Assembly (NCBI RefSeq): GCF_002154695.1
Contig: NZ_MTAV01000121.1
Span: forward strand, 49,557 to 113,556
Direction: 5' to 3'
DNA length: 64,000 nucleotides
Origin: Nostoc sp. T09
Lineage (GTDB): Bacteria > Cyanobacteriota > Cyanobacteriia > Cyanobacteriales > Nostocaceae
Position 1 is the first letter of the stretch. Every line of letters starts with the position of its first letter. The translations under genes and the position numbers were made by a program. The notes beneath the pieces are model-generated. The model did not search any database, had not been told where the DNA came from, and saw only the letters and a program-made list of their open reading frames with translations. Shown here piece by piece: positions 10,309-17,641 of this stretch.

Positions 10309-11097
10309 TTATCCAAATCGATAGCCAAAACCTCTGACAGTCACAATGTACTCTGGACGACTAGGATCTAGCTCTAATTTTTCCCGCAACCAACGGATGT
10401 GAACATCTACAGTTTTGCTATCTCCAACAAAATCTGGTCCCCATACTTGATCCAGCAATTGTTCGCGCGACCATACCCGACGGGCATAACTCATAAACAG
10501 TTCTAGAAGCCGAAACTCTTTGGGTGACAGACTCACTTCTTGACCGCGAACCAGCACGCGACACTCTTGAGGATTCAAGCTGACATCTTTATACTTTAAT
10601 ACGGGTAGTTGCGGCAATGTGCTGAAACGCTGGCGGCGAAGTAAAGCACGGCAACGAGCAACTAACTCCCGCATACTAAAGGGTTTGGTGAGATAGTCAT
10701 CTGCTCCCACTTCTAAACCCAGAACACGGTCAGTTTCACTACCTTTGGCACTAAGCATCAAAATTGGTACTGGGTTTCCTTGATGGCGTAGCAAGCGACA
10801 AATATCTAAGCCATTGATCTGCGGCAGCATCAAATCAAGGATGACCAAGTCAAAGGAAACTTCTCCTGAATTCGGTTCAAAACTTTTGAGATATTCTACA
10901 GCCGATCGCCCATCAGTAGCCGTAACTACTCCATAGCCTTCTTCTTCCAACGCTACCACTAGCATTTCCCGTATTAGTTCTTCATCTTCTACTACTAGAA
11001 CGCGGCTGGTTTGCCCTATATCCGCTTTGGCAGAAAACTTGGTTGATTCGCTGGTATACATTGAGATCACAAAAGTTTGGGTCTGTACTGCTATCAA
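10309..11097 (-). CDS. sphR: SphR/PhoB-type phosphate response regulator
   Basis: This is an OmpR/PhoB-family activator of phosphate-starvation genes. The receiver domain (about residues 31-150) has the acidic pocket (VVEDEE), the phospho-acceptor Asp88 (LVILDLMLP) and the Lys of LTKPFS. The C-terminal winged helix (about 165-262) includes LSPKEFRLLELF and SKTVDVHIRWLREKL. The first 30 residues are an extension before the receiver domain; Met13 is an alternative start and would give a more usual length. It is the first gene of the cluster. I looked for PhoB-type direct repeats upstream and did not see a convincing set. Confidence 0.93.
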   Translation of the reverse strand: MIAVQTQTFVISMYTSESTKFSAKADIGQTSRVLVVEDEELIREMLVVALEEEGYGVVTATDGRSAVEYLKSFEPNSGEVSFDLVILDLMLPQINGLDICRLLRHQGNPVPILMLSAKGSETDRVLGLEVGADDYLTKPFSMRELVARCRALLRRQRFSTLPQLPVLKYKDVSLNPQECRVLVRGQEVSLSPKEFRLLELFMSYARRVWSREQLLDQVWGPDFVGDSKTVDVHIRWLREKLELDPSRPEYIVTVRGFGYRFG

Positions 11098-11279
11098 GTC
11101 GATGACTGAATCAATTATCGAGCCTCAGTGCATTTAAGCCTTCAAGCATAATGCTCTACTTGATAAAATGTAACATTCATCACAGAATCTTACATATTAT
11201 AAATCACTACGGCTACAAGCAGATAAGAGCGTTTTTGAGAGAAGGAAATATTGAATTTTTGTATATCCGCAATTCCTGC

Positions 11280-11309
11280 TTGACAATAGCGAAACTAGTT
11301 GAGTATATT
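11280..11309 (+). promoter_or_regulatory. Sigma70-type promoter of the coiled-coil gene pair
   Basis: TTGACA (11280-11285) and TATATT (11304-11309) are separated by 18 bp, a near-consensus promoter pointing to the coiled-coil gene that starts 225 bp downstream. The long untranslated leader is unusual but contains no other recognisable promoter as good as this one. Confidence 0.65.
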
Positions 11310-11312
11310 TTC

Positions 11313-11332
11313 TATAGTACATAAGTACTATA
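11313..11332. promoter_or_regulatory. LexA-type operator overlapping the promoter start site
   Basis: A perfect dyad of two 8-bp arms (TATAGTAC and GTACTATA) around ATAA sits directly after the -10 element, where a bound repressor would block transcription. Its core AGTACATAAGTACT (11316-11329) fits the published cyanobacterial LexA box RGTACNNNDGTWCB at every position. Binding is inferred from sequence only. A different repressor using a GTAC dyad is possible. Confidence 0.6.
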
Positions 11333-11534
11333 AACTAAAGAAAGCTTTCCCATTGAAACAAGCGGACACTTGTGTAGATAGTTATTAGGGATTTTAAGTG
11401 TCTGTTGATTTTTTGTTTCAGTATTTGCACTGCGTGAAAAACGCATATTTACAGGCTACTCTGATGTCTGCATAGGTAAGTCTTGGTATGGCTTGCTACT
11501 CACTACATTGTTGCATGTTTAAAGGAGTTGGAAG

Positions 11535-12518
11535 ATGACTACAGTTGCAGTCAAAGACAGCAAACAACAAATAGTACAAGCATTTCAACAAATTATTGCA
11601 GAAAGGAAAAAATTAGATTCAAAAATAGCTACGAAACAAGAAGAAGCAGCAAAGGCAAAAAACCAAGAAATTCTGGTAGCTGCTTCTACATACACTGTTG
11701 ATAGTATTGTTAAAGGTTTAGCAGATTTACAATTAGAGTTTGGTGGCATTGTCAATGCCCTATCTGAAAAATTAGCTCAAGAAAATTCTAAATTAGATGA
11801 ATTAAACCGAGCTATAGAAATTGCCAATCAGCAGTTACAAGAGCTTCAGCAGATCAGAATTGTAGCAGACGCTTTAGATATTTTAAATCAAGAACATCAA
11901 GAAAAATTAAAAATTTTAGAACAAGAAATTGCCAGTAAGCGAGAAGCTCTTGAGAAAGAAATTACCACTAGGCGTAAAGAGTGGCAAAAAGAGCAAGCAG
12001 AATACGAAGAAGCACTACAAGCTTATAACGATTTATTAGTTAAACAACGCACCTCAGAAGCAGAAGAGTATCAATATAAGTTAGAAACAACTCGAAAAAT
12101 AACTACAGATGCATATGAGGCAAGAAAACGCAACTTAGAACGGGAAATACAAGAAAACACTCAACAGAAACAGAAAAACTGGGCTGAACGTGAAAAAATC
12201 CTCACTGAACGTCAACCTTTGTTTACAGAATACGAGAAAAAAGTAGCAGCATTTCCTACCGAGTTGGAAGAAGCAGTTAAGAAAGCCAGAGAAGAAGCAA
12301 TTAAAGAGACAAGTCAAAAGGCTAAAGTCGAAGCTGATTTGTTTGAGAAAGAGTGGGAATCTAGCAAACAGAGTTATGAATTAAAAATTCAATCTTTAGA
12401 AGAAACTATTCAAAAACAAACTCAGCAAATTGAAGGAATTTCTGCTCAACTACAAACTGCGTTGAAACAGGCGCAAGACTTAGCAATGAGAGCTTTTGAT
12501 AGTTCTAATACTAAATAA
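11535..12518 (+). CDS. Coiled-coil protein, first of a tandem paralogous pair
   Basis: The 327-residue protein is almost entirely predicted helix, rich in Glu, Lys and Gln, with long heptad-type coiled coil from about residue 75 to the end. There is no signal peptide or membrane segment. A strong ribosome site, AAAGGAG, lies about 8 bp before the ATG. It shares with the next gene a conserved stretch near residue 60-75 (LQLEFGGIVNALSEKL) and a second near 215-250 (NWAEREKILTER, EKKVAAFP, VKKAREEA). No enzymatic motif is visible; similarity of such proteins to SMC-type ATPases is only compositional. Tandem coiled-coil pairs that co-polymerise are known in Anabaena (ZicK/ZacK), and this pair may be of that kind, but I cannot confirm homology. 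A LexA-type dyad overlies its promoter. Confidence 0.75.
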   Translation: MTTVAVKDSKQQIVQAFQQIIAERKKLDSKIATKQEEAAKAKNQEILVAASTYTVDSIVKGLADLQLEFGGIVNALSEKLAQENSKLDELNRAIEIANQQLQELQQIRIVADALDILNQEHQEKLKILEQEIASKREALEKEITTRRKEWQKEQAEYEEALQAYNDLLVKQRTSEAEEYQYKLETTRKITTDAYEARKRNLEREIQENTQQKQKNWAEREKILTERQPLFTEYEKKVAAFPTELEEAVKKAREEAIKETSQKAKVEADLFEKEWESSKQSYELKIQSLEETIQKQTQQIEGISAQLQTALKQAQDLAMRAFDSSNTK

Positions 12519-12585
12519 TGATTAATTAGATGATGACAATTTTAATTGTCTTGATAAGTGAATTTTGAAATCATGGAGATTTGTT

Positions 12586-13665
12586 GTGGTAGTTAAAAAA
12601 CCAACTGATAAGAGCACTAAAGCTGAGATCCTTCAAGCTTATGAAGAGTTAGCAAAAGAGACAGCAGCCGTTAAAACACAACTGAATCAAGCACTGAAAG
12701 AAAACCAATCTGTTGCTAAAGAGAAGCCCAAATTAGAGCCAACAACTACTATGAATCCACAATCTACTGTTCAGCAAAAGATGAATTATACAATTGAAAG
12801 CTTGGCTAAAATTCAGTTAGGCTTTGGTAGTGCGGCCAATGAATTATCCGAACAGCTAACTACGCAAGCCTCTAAATTAGCAGAAATTAGAGAAAATGTA
12901 GAAAAGGAAGTAGAACAGCTAAAGCAACTACATAATTTAGAAATATCTGAAGATATTTTGGATACTTTAATTACTAACTATGAAGATAATTCTAAAAACT
13001 ATCAAGAAGAGTTTAGTCAGCAGAAAGAAGTATTATTACAAGAAATAGATGATCAAAGGAAAACTTGGATAAAAGAACAAGATGAAAGTAACAGATTAAT
13101 CAAAGAAAGAGATGAAAATCTCAAAAAGACTCGACAAAGAGATGATATTGAGTATAAATATAATTTAGAACTGCAACGGAAGTTAGCAAAAGATGAATAC
13201 GAACAGCAGCAAAAAGAATTAAACAAGCAATTAGAAGAATTTCAGCAAGAAATAGAGAAAGAGTGGGCTGAACGCGAAAAAATAATTGCTGAACGCGAAA
13301 AACAATTTGAAGAATATAAAGCTAAGGTAGAAGCATTTCCAAAAGATAAAGAAGCTGCTCTCAAAAAAGCAACAGAGGAAGGTAAGGGCATTGCTTACTA
13401 TCAAGCTAAAATAAAATCAGATTTATACAGTAAAGAAGTAGAAGGGCAAAAACGTTTTTATGAACAGAGATTGCAATCTTTAGAACAAAATATTACTAAT
13501 CAAGATACTCGCATTCAAAACCTTTCTAAGCAACTTGAATCTGCCCTCAAGCAAGTTCAGGATTTAGCAGTAAAAGCTATTGAAGGAACTGCAAATGTAA
13601 ACTCATATCAAGCAATTAAAGAAATAGCCTTAGAACAAGCAAAAAGTCAAGTGAAGAACAAATAA
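12586..13665 (+). CDS. Coiled-coil protein, second of the tandem paralogous pair
   Basis: I place the start at the GTG at 12586 because GGAG lies 7 bp upstream and the resulting N-terminus (MVVKKPTDKSTKAEIL) aligns with that of the preceding paralogue; an in-frame TTG 21 bp earlier has no ribosome site. The protein has 359 residues, highly charged, with coiled coil over most of its length. Segments shared with the upstream gene are IQLGFGSAANELSEQL and, near the end, EWAEREKIIAERE, AKVEAFP and LKKATEEG. The two genes are separated by 67 bp and share the upstream promoter. A 14-bp-stem hairpin follows. Function is unknown; a cytoskeletal or scaffold role is inference. Confidence 0.75.
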   Translation: MVVKKPTDKSTKAEILQAYEELAKETAAVKTQLNQALKENQSVAKEKPKLEPTTTMNPQSTVQQKMNYTIESLAKIQLGFGSAANELSEQLTTQASKLAEIRENVEKEVEQLKQLHNLEISEDILDTLITNYEDNSKNYQEEFSQQKEVLLQEIDDQRKTWIKEQDESNRLIKERDENLKKTRQRDDIEYKYNLELQRKLAKDEYEQQQKELNKQLEEFQQEIEKEWAEREKIIAEREKQFEEYKAKVEAFPKDKEAALKKATEEGKGIAYYQAKIKSDLYSKEVEGQKRFYEQRLQSLEQNITNQDTRIQNLSKQLESALKQVQDLAVKAIEGTANVNSYQAIKEIALEQAKSQVKNK

Positions 13666-13688
13666 GCTAATTGTATTTTCCAAATAAA

Positions 13689-13720
13689 TGTAGAGATGTA
13701 ACTAGAGTTACATCTCTACA
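13689..13720. terminator. Hairpin after the coiled-coil pair
   Basis: Perfect 14-bp arms (TGTAGAGATGTAAC and its complement) around a 4-nt loop, 24 bp after the second coiled-coil gene. The T tracts on both sides are poor, so termination is likely but not certain. It lies between convergent genes and could serve both. Confidence 0.6.
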
Positions 13721-13765
13721 AAATAAAACAGGATTTTTATATTTATCAAAAGTCTTGATGCAGAG

Positions 13766-13882
13766 TTAGTTGTCTCTTTTAGGCGGAATACCATTATTTA
13801 TCGGTTTTTTTCTGCTTGCTGCTTGATTAGCTATATTTTTATTATTTGATGATTGCTGAGAATTATTTTGTGTGTTGGACAT
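13766..13882 (-). CDS. Very small ORF, disordered Asn/Gln-rich peptide (38 aa)
   Basis: The reverse strand has ATG-to-TAA for 38 residues: an Asn/Gln/Ser-rich start (MSNTQNNSQQSSNN), then a basic, Pro/Gly-containing tail (RKKPINNGIPPKRDN). It has no membrane segment. Its tail resembles part of the next small ORF (KPPNNGKPAKTE), so the two look related. A weak AGG lies about 10 bp before the ATG. I do not recognise the family. It could be a chance ORF; the similarity to its neighbour is the main reason to list it. Confidence 0.4.
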   Translation of the reverse strand: MSNTQNNSQQSSNNKNIANQAASRKKPINNGIPPKRDN

Positions 13883-14011
13883 AAGACTAAACCTGTGAAT
13901 AATTTATTTATCTATGTTTTAAATCTACATAGTGTGCAGCTAAATCTCCGGAAATTATTTAAATACTTTATATTCAAGAGAATTCAAAACAGTTAAAAAA
14001 TAGGTATTCAA

Positions 14012-14043
14012 AAAAATAGAGACGCTATAACTTTACGTCTCTA
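14012..14043 (-). terminator. Rho-independent terminator after the 41-aa small ORF
   Basis: Arms AGAGACG and CGTCTCT around an 11-nt loop are followed on the reverse strand by TATTTTTTT. It lies about 75 bp after the stop of the small reverse-strand ORF, which supports that a transcript from that ORF ends here. Confidence 0.65.
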
Positions 14044-14116
14044 AAACAGAGGAAACCCATTATTTTTATTTAAAAAGTTTAAAAATTAAATTCTCAAAAA
14101 TTCAATAACCAGACAC

Positions 14117-14242
14117 TTAGTTTGTATCATCCAATTTTTTAGGCTGCTGTTGATTCTCAGGCTTTTTGTTGCTGTTGAATCTGATAGCACCAGGCTCAGT
14201 TTTGGCTGGCTTGCCATTGTTGGGAGGTTTTCGACGAGCCAT
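14117..14242 (-). CDS. Very small ORF, basic disordered peptide (41 aa)
   Basis: ATG-to-TAA for 41 residues: a very basic start (MARRKPPNNGKPAKTE) and a Lys/Gln/Pro-rich remainder (KKPENQQQPKKLDDTN). It is predicted to be unstructured and soluble. The PPNNGKP segment resembles the INNGIPP segment of the small ORF 235 bp downstream on the same strand. An intrinsic terminator follows it, which is evidence for a real transcript. The ribosome site is poor. Function is unknown; the family is not recognised. Confidence 0.45.
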   Translation of the reverse strand: MARRKPPNNGKPAKTEPGAIRFNSNKKPENQQQPKKLDDTN

Positions 14243-14403
14243 AGAAACACAATCTTTGATAGTTAACTCTCTACAAATTGAACTACAGGAGTATAAATTA
14301 TTAATCCGGAAAATTTAGGAAAAGAGCTAACGTGTAGCCTAATATATCTTGCTGCTGGTAGATACTCATCAATTTTCCGTAAAAGGATGAGTGTCCCATA
14401 TCT

Positions 14404-14690
14404 CCAGATGTTGACTTTTCCACATGAGTATCCCATTTTGGCAGTCGCCCTCAGACTAGAAGTCTGGGGCTACATAAACAAAGCCTGCCTCCGCAGGCTA
14501 GATGTCGCCAGGGATTTTTCCTAGGTGAGATGCTTGCCCTTTCTATTATCCCCAGATGTTGACCTTTCCACGTGAGTATCCCATTTTGGCAGTCGCCCTC
14601 AGACTAGAAGTCTGGGGCTACATAAACAAAGCCTGCCTCCGCAAGCTATATGTCGCCAGGGATTTTTCCTAGGTGAGATGCTTGCCCTTT
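14404..14690. repeat. Two tandem copies of a 148-bp-period palindromic repeat
   Basis: Two direct copies (14404-14542 and 14552-14690) of a roughly 139-bp unit are nearly identical. Each holds two small hairpins: CAGACT/AGTCTG (14452-14466 in copy 1) and AGCCTGC/GCAGGCT (14482-14499). In copy 2 the second hairpin has lost pairing by a G-to-A change. The hairpins resemble REP-like units common in these genomes. The array lies just past the hisA stop codon. Confidence 0.8.
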
Positions 14691-14742
14691 TGATCTTCTG
14701 GCCGGATTAACTTTGTAATCTGGTTACAGAGGGGAGGTAATG

Positions 14743-15516
14743 TTAAGCAAAGGTGGAAAAATCTAGATTGGGTGGAATATCTTGAATACGTCCTGGACCG
14801 ATCGCACGCAGTGCTTCTTTGAGATCAATATCACCAGTGTACAAGGCACGACCTACAATTACACCAGTAACACCTTGTGGTTCCAATGCCAACAAGCTTA
14901 ACAAATCGGTAACAGAACTCACCCCTCCAGAGGCAATTACTGGTATAGAAATTGTGGCAGCGAGTTCTCGCAACGCTTCTAAATTCGGACCGGCGAGAGT
15001 TCCATCGCGGTGGATGTCGGTGTAGATGATCGCAGCTGCTCCCAATTCTTGCATTTGTACAGCTAGTTGAGTGGCTAAAACTTCTGAAGTTTCTAGCCAA
15101 CCGCGAGTTGCTACTAGTCCGTTACGGGCATCAATACCGATAATAATCTGTTCGGGAAATTCTTGGCAGAGTTGCTGTACTAGCTGGGGTTGTTCTACGG
15201 CAATAGTTCCCAAAATCGCCCGCTGTACGCCTATATTCAATACTTGCTTTACGCTGGCCTTGTCGCGCAATCCCCCGCCTACTTGAATCGGTACTGATAC
15301 CGCTTGGGCGATCGCTTCAATTGCGCCCAAGTTTACTACTTTACCGGCTTTAGCACCATCGAGATCAACCACGTGTAGCCTAGCAGCACCCTGATCAACC
15401 CACTGTTTGGCAACATCAGCAGGGTTTTCACTAAAAACTTGCGATCGCTCGTAGTCTCCCTGATAAAGTCGCACACAGCGGCCTTCTAGTAAATCAATTG
15501 CTGGAATTACATCCAT
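14743..15516 (-). CDS. hisA: HisA, phosphoribosylformimino-AICAR-phosphate isomerase
   Basis: HisA catalyses the fourth step of histidine synthesis, the Amadori-type isomerisation of ProFAR to PRFAR. The 257-residue TIM barrel starts [17 protein letters not shown], which contains the catalytic Asp8, and carries the second catalytic Asp in [12 protein letters not shown]. The phosphate-binding loops GGGLR and ASGGV are present. Length is normal. It is downstream of DUF3593 on the same strand, 32 bp apart, but no other his gene is nearby. Confidence 0.96.
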   Translation of the reverse strand: MDVIPAIDLLEGRCVRLYQGDYERSQVFSENPADVAKQWVDQGAARLHVVDLDGAKAGKVVNLGAIEAIAQAVSVPIQVGGGLRDKASVKQVLNIGVQRAILGTIAVEQPQLVQQLCQEFPEQIIIGIDARNGLVATRGWLETSEVLATQLAVQMQELGAAAIIYTDIHRDGTLAGPNLEALRELAATISIPVIASGGVSSVTDLLSLLALEPQGVTGVIVGRALYTGDIDLKEALRAIGPGRIQDIPPNLDFSTFA

Positions 15517-15548
15517 TTACCTCATCCTCAATGCAATCACAAAGCTAG

Positions 15549-15863
15549 CTATACGTGCGTTTTTTCTGTGGAAGTTTTGAGTTTTAATTGCCTTACAGCT
15601 TGCCAAAAACCCAGCACAACTAAGATATTAGCAAGGGTCAAAAACACTTCTGCACCACCATGCAACCAATCGACATCTGCCAAAGCTTTGCCATAATGAA
15701 CTTTGGCATAAATTCCCGCTGGGATGGTGACACCCACAAATACTAAAGTGCCGTAAAATCCATACAAAGCCAAACGCGGCATTTGCTTACTGCGGCTGAT
15801 AAACCACAAGAAACCCAAATAAGGAAACAGTGAAAGGGCAAAAAGGGCGTCTTTAGATATCAT
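15549..15863 (-). CDS. DUF3593 small membrane protein
   Basis: The 104-residue protein has three hydrophobic segments (about residues 5-24, 31-52 and 68-90) and matches the DUF3593 family of cyanobacteria and plastid-bearing organisms. Its ATG overlaps the stop codon of the upstream DUF2499 gene by 4 bp (ATGA), so the two are translationally coupled. These two families usually occur together. No function is known; a thylakoid or envelope membrane location is inferred from the phylogenetic range. Confidence 0.8.
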   Translation of the reverse strand: MISKDALFALSLFPYLGFLWFISRSKQMPRLALYGFYGTLVFVGVTIPAGIYAKVHYGKALADVDWLHGGAEVFLTLANILVVLGFWQAVRQLKLKTSTEKTHV

Positions 15864-16207
15864 CGCTCTGATTTGATAGGTTGGGCTGCAACAGGATTAA
15901 TTTCTTTGTGAGCAGTCTTGGTGGAACGCCAAATCCACACCGCAGCTGCCCAAAGGGTAAAATTACCAACTAAGGTCATGGTAGCTTGAAGCGTTACCAG
16001 CCATTCTAAAGATTCGGGATTGTCGAAATAGTGCCAAGTGCAAGCACACATAGCACTAACCAAAGCCGGTAACATGGCGAAGGATAATCCCCACCAAGTC
16101 CGGTTACCAGTGAGTTCGCCGTAAGTCCAGATTAACCAAATGGCGGCAATCCACTCAATGACGCTAGAAACATGAATAATCCAGGTGGGAATTGAAAGGG
16201 CGTGCAT
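15860..16207 (-). CDS. DUF2499 (Ycf49-like) membrane protein
   Basis: I use the ATG at 16207 (MHALSIPTWIIHV) as the start; a TTG 18 bp upstream lies inside heptamer repeats and is not needed. The 115-residue protein has three hydrophobic helices and the family motif SSVIEWIAAIW, with CACTWHYF in the middle. DUF2499, or Ycf49-like, proteins occur in cyanobacteria and plastid lineages, with unknown function. It overlaps DUF3593 by 4 bp. Confidence 0.8.
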   Translation of the reverse strand: MHALSIPTWIIHVSSVIEWIAAIWLIWTYGELTGNRTWWGLSFAMLPALVSAMCACTWHYFDNPESLEWLVTLQATMTLVGNFTLWAAAVWIWRSTKTAHKEINPVAAQPIKSER

Positions 16208-16250
16208 AAGTAAGTCAAAAGTCAAAAGTCAAGAGTCAAGAGTCAAGAGT
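16208..16250. repeat. Heptamer short tandem repeats (AGTCAAA/AGTCAAG)
   Basis: Five to six consecutive 7-bp units of the type AGTCAAA and AGTCAAG. Heptamer tandem repeats of this kind are characteristic of heterocyst-forming cyanobacteria. Confidence 0.85.
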
Positions 16251-16422
16251 TATTTCTCCGCGTCTCCGCGTCTGTTTGTCTTTGTTCCCTGCTCCTCATC
16301 CCATCTTCCCACAAGAAAAATCTAATTTTTTGGGAAGTATGCCAGCCATCTCACCTAACATTTGTATAAGTGATAGATAATCAGGTGCAAAGAAAGTCGA
16401 ATAGCTCAATCCAAAATTAAAA

Positions 16423-17472
16423 ATGAAACCGATGCGGGCGTTATTATCTGGGTATTACGGAAAAGGTAATGGTGGTGACGAAGCTTTATTGGCAACGCTG
16501 TTGCAAATGCTACCGCCTCATGTCACACCTGTAGTGCTTTCTGGTAATCCTGACCAAACCCGCGATCGCTATGGTGTAGAATCTCACAATCGCATGGCTG
16601 TTTCAGCTGTACTGCAAGCTTTGCGCTCTTGTGATGCTTTTATTTGGGGTGGTGGCAGTTTAATCCAAGATGTTACCAGTGCCATTAACCCATTTTATTA
16701 TGGGGGATTGATGACTTTGGCGCAGAAAATGGGTTTAAAAACCGTAGCTTGGGCCCAGGGAATTGGTCCCTTGAAACGTCCGCAAACTCGTTGGTTAGCC
16801 AGACAGACTTTTGCTAGTTGTACCAAAGTTAGTGTACGCGATCGCGCTAGTGCTGCTTTGTTATCTGATTGGCAAATTCCTTGTCTGCTTGCGCCCGATC
16901 CAGTTTGGGCTTTGGAGTCCAAGCCAGTACCCGGACTTTGGGATTTACCTGCGCCTAGAGTTGCTGTAACTTTGCGATCTCATCCTCAACTTACAGAAAT
17001 GCGCTTAGCAAATTTAACTCGCGCTTTGGCTGATTTTCAAAAAGCCACGCAAACGTTCATTTTACTCCTGCCATTTCAAAAGAGTGAAGATTTAGGCATT
17101 GCTGAGGCAATTCAACCCCAACTCAAAGATGTTAGCCAGATTATGTGTCTGGAAGATCCGCAACTTTTAAAAGGTGTCTATCGCGGTGTAGAGATGGTTA
17201 TTGGGATGCGCCTACACAGCTTGATCATGGCAGCAGCTGAAGGTTGTCGCTGTTTTGCTCTCAGTTACGACCCCAAAGTGAATCGCCTCATGGAAGACTT
17301 AGAAATGCCTGGGTGGGATTTGGCGGCGATACCAGAGCAACCCAATTTAATTAGTACAACTTGGATGGAGCATTACGCCAATGGCGATCCACTGTCGCCG
17401 GAGCAAATTCAGTCTTTGGTGGATCGAGCCTTAATGCACCGTGAGTTGTTGAGTGAAGCATTAATAACTTAG
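16423..17472 (+). CDS. csaB: CsaB, polysaccharide pyruvyl transferase
   Basis: CsaB adds a pyruvyl ketal to a cell-wall-linked polysaccharide, the ligand that SLH domains bind. That fits the SLH-bearing porin at 4.6-6.3 kb. The 349-residue protein shows the family N-terminus LLSGYYGKGNGGDEALL, the FIWGGGSLIQD loop (about residue 73-83) and the C-terminal GMRLHSLIMAAAEG with the conserved His. The last codons and the TAG stop overlap the terminal repeat of a MITE; without the insert the frame would continue for five more codons. The gene stands alone. Confidence 0.92.
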   Translation: MKPMRALLSGYYGKGNGGDEALLATLLQMLPPHVTPVVLSGNPDQTRDRYGVESHNRMAVSAVLQALRSCDAFIWGGGSLIQDVTSAINPFYYGGLMTLAQKMGLKTVAWAQGIGPLKRPQTRWLARQTFASCTKVSVRDRASAALLSDWQIPCLLAPDPVWALESKPVPGLWDLPAPRVAVTLRSHPQLTEMRLANLTRALADFQKATQTFILLLPFQKSEDLGIAEAIQPQLKDVSQIMCLEDPQLLKGVYRGVEMVIGMRLHSLIMAAAEGCRCFALSYDPKVNRLMEDLEMPGWDLAAIPEQPNLISTTWMEHYANGDPLSPEQIQSLVDRALMHRELLSEALIT

Positions 17473-17604
17473 ACTTCTTGCATAAGCCGATTTATTTGGA
17501 TATTGAACCACAGATAAACACTGATAAACACAGATAAATATCGGTGTTCATCTGTGTCCATCTGTGGTTTTTTTATTTTTATTCAGTTTTTTGCAAGAAG
17601 TCTA
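17470..17604. mobile_element. IS630-type MITE, 133 bp, with TA target duplication
   Basis: Terminal inverted repeats AGACTTCTTGCA (17471-17482) and TGCAAGAAGTCT (17592-17603) are perfect over 12 bp and are flanked by TA on both sides, the target duplication typical of IS630/Tc1-type elements. Inside is a near-perfect 64-bp palindrome with arms AACCACAGAT and ATCTGTGGTT, followed by a T-rich tract (17570-17580) that could act as a transcription terminator for csaB. There is no transposase, so it is non-autonomous. Confidence 0.8.
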
Positions 17605-17641
17605 TTGGTCATTTTCATAACCAATGACAAATAACTAAAAA

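Noticed and set aside
11098..11279. Pho box upstream of sphR
   Set aside because: No convincing spaced direct repeats of the PhoB/SphR type were found by eye.
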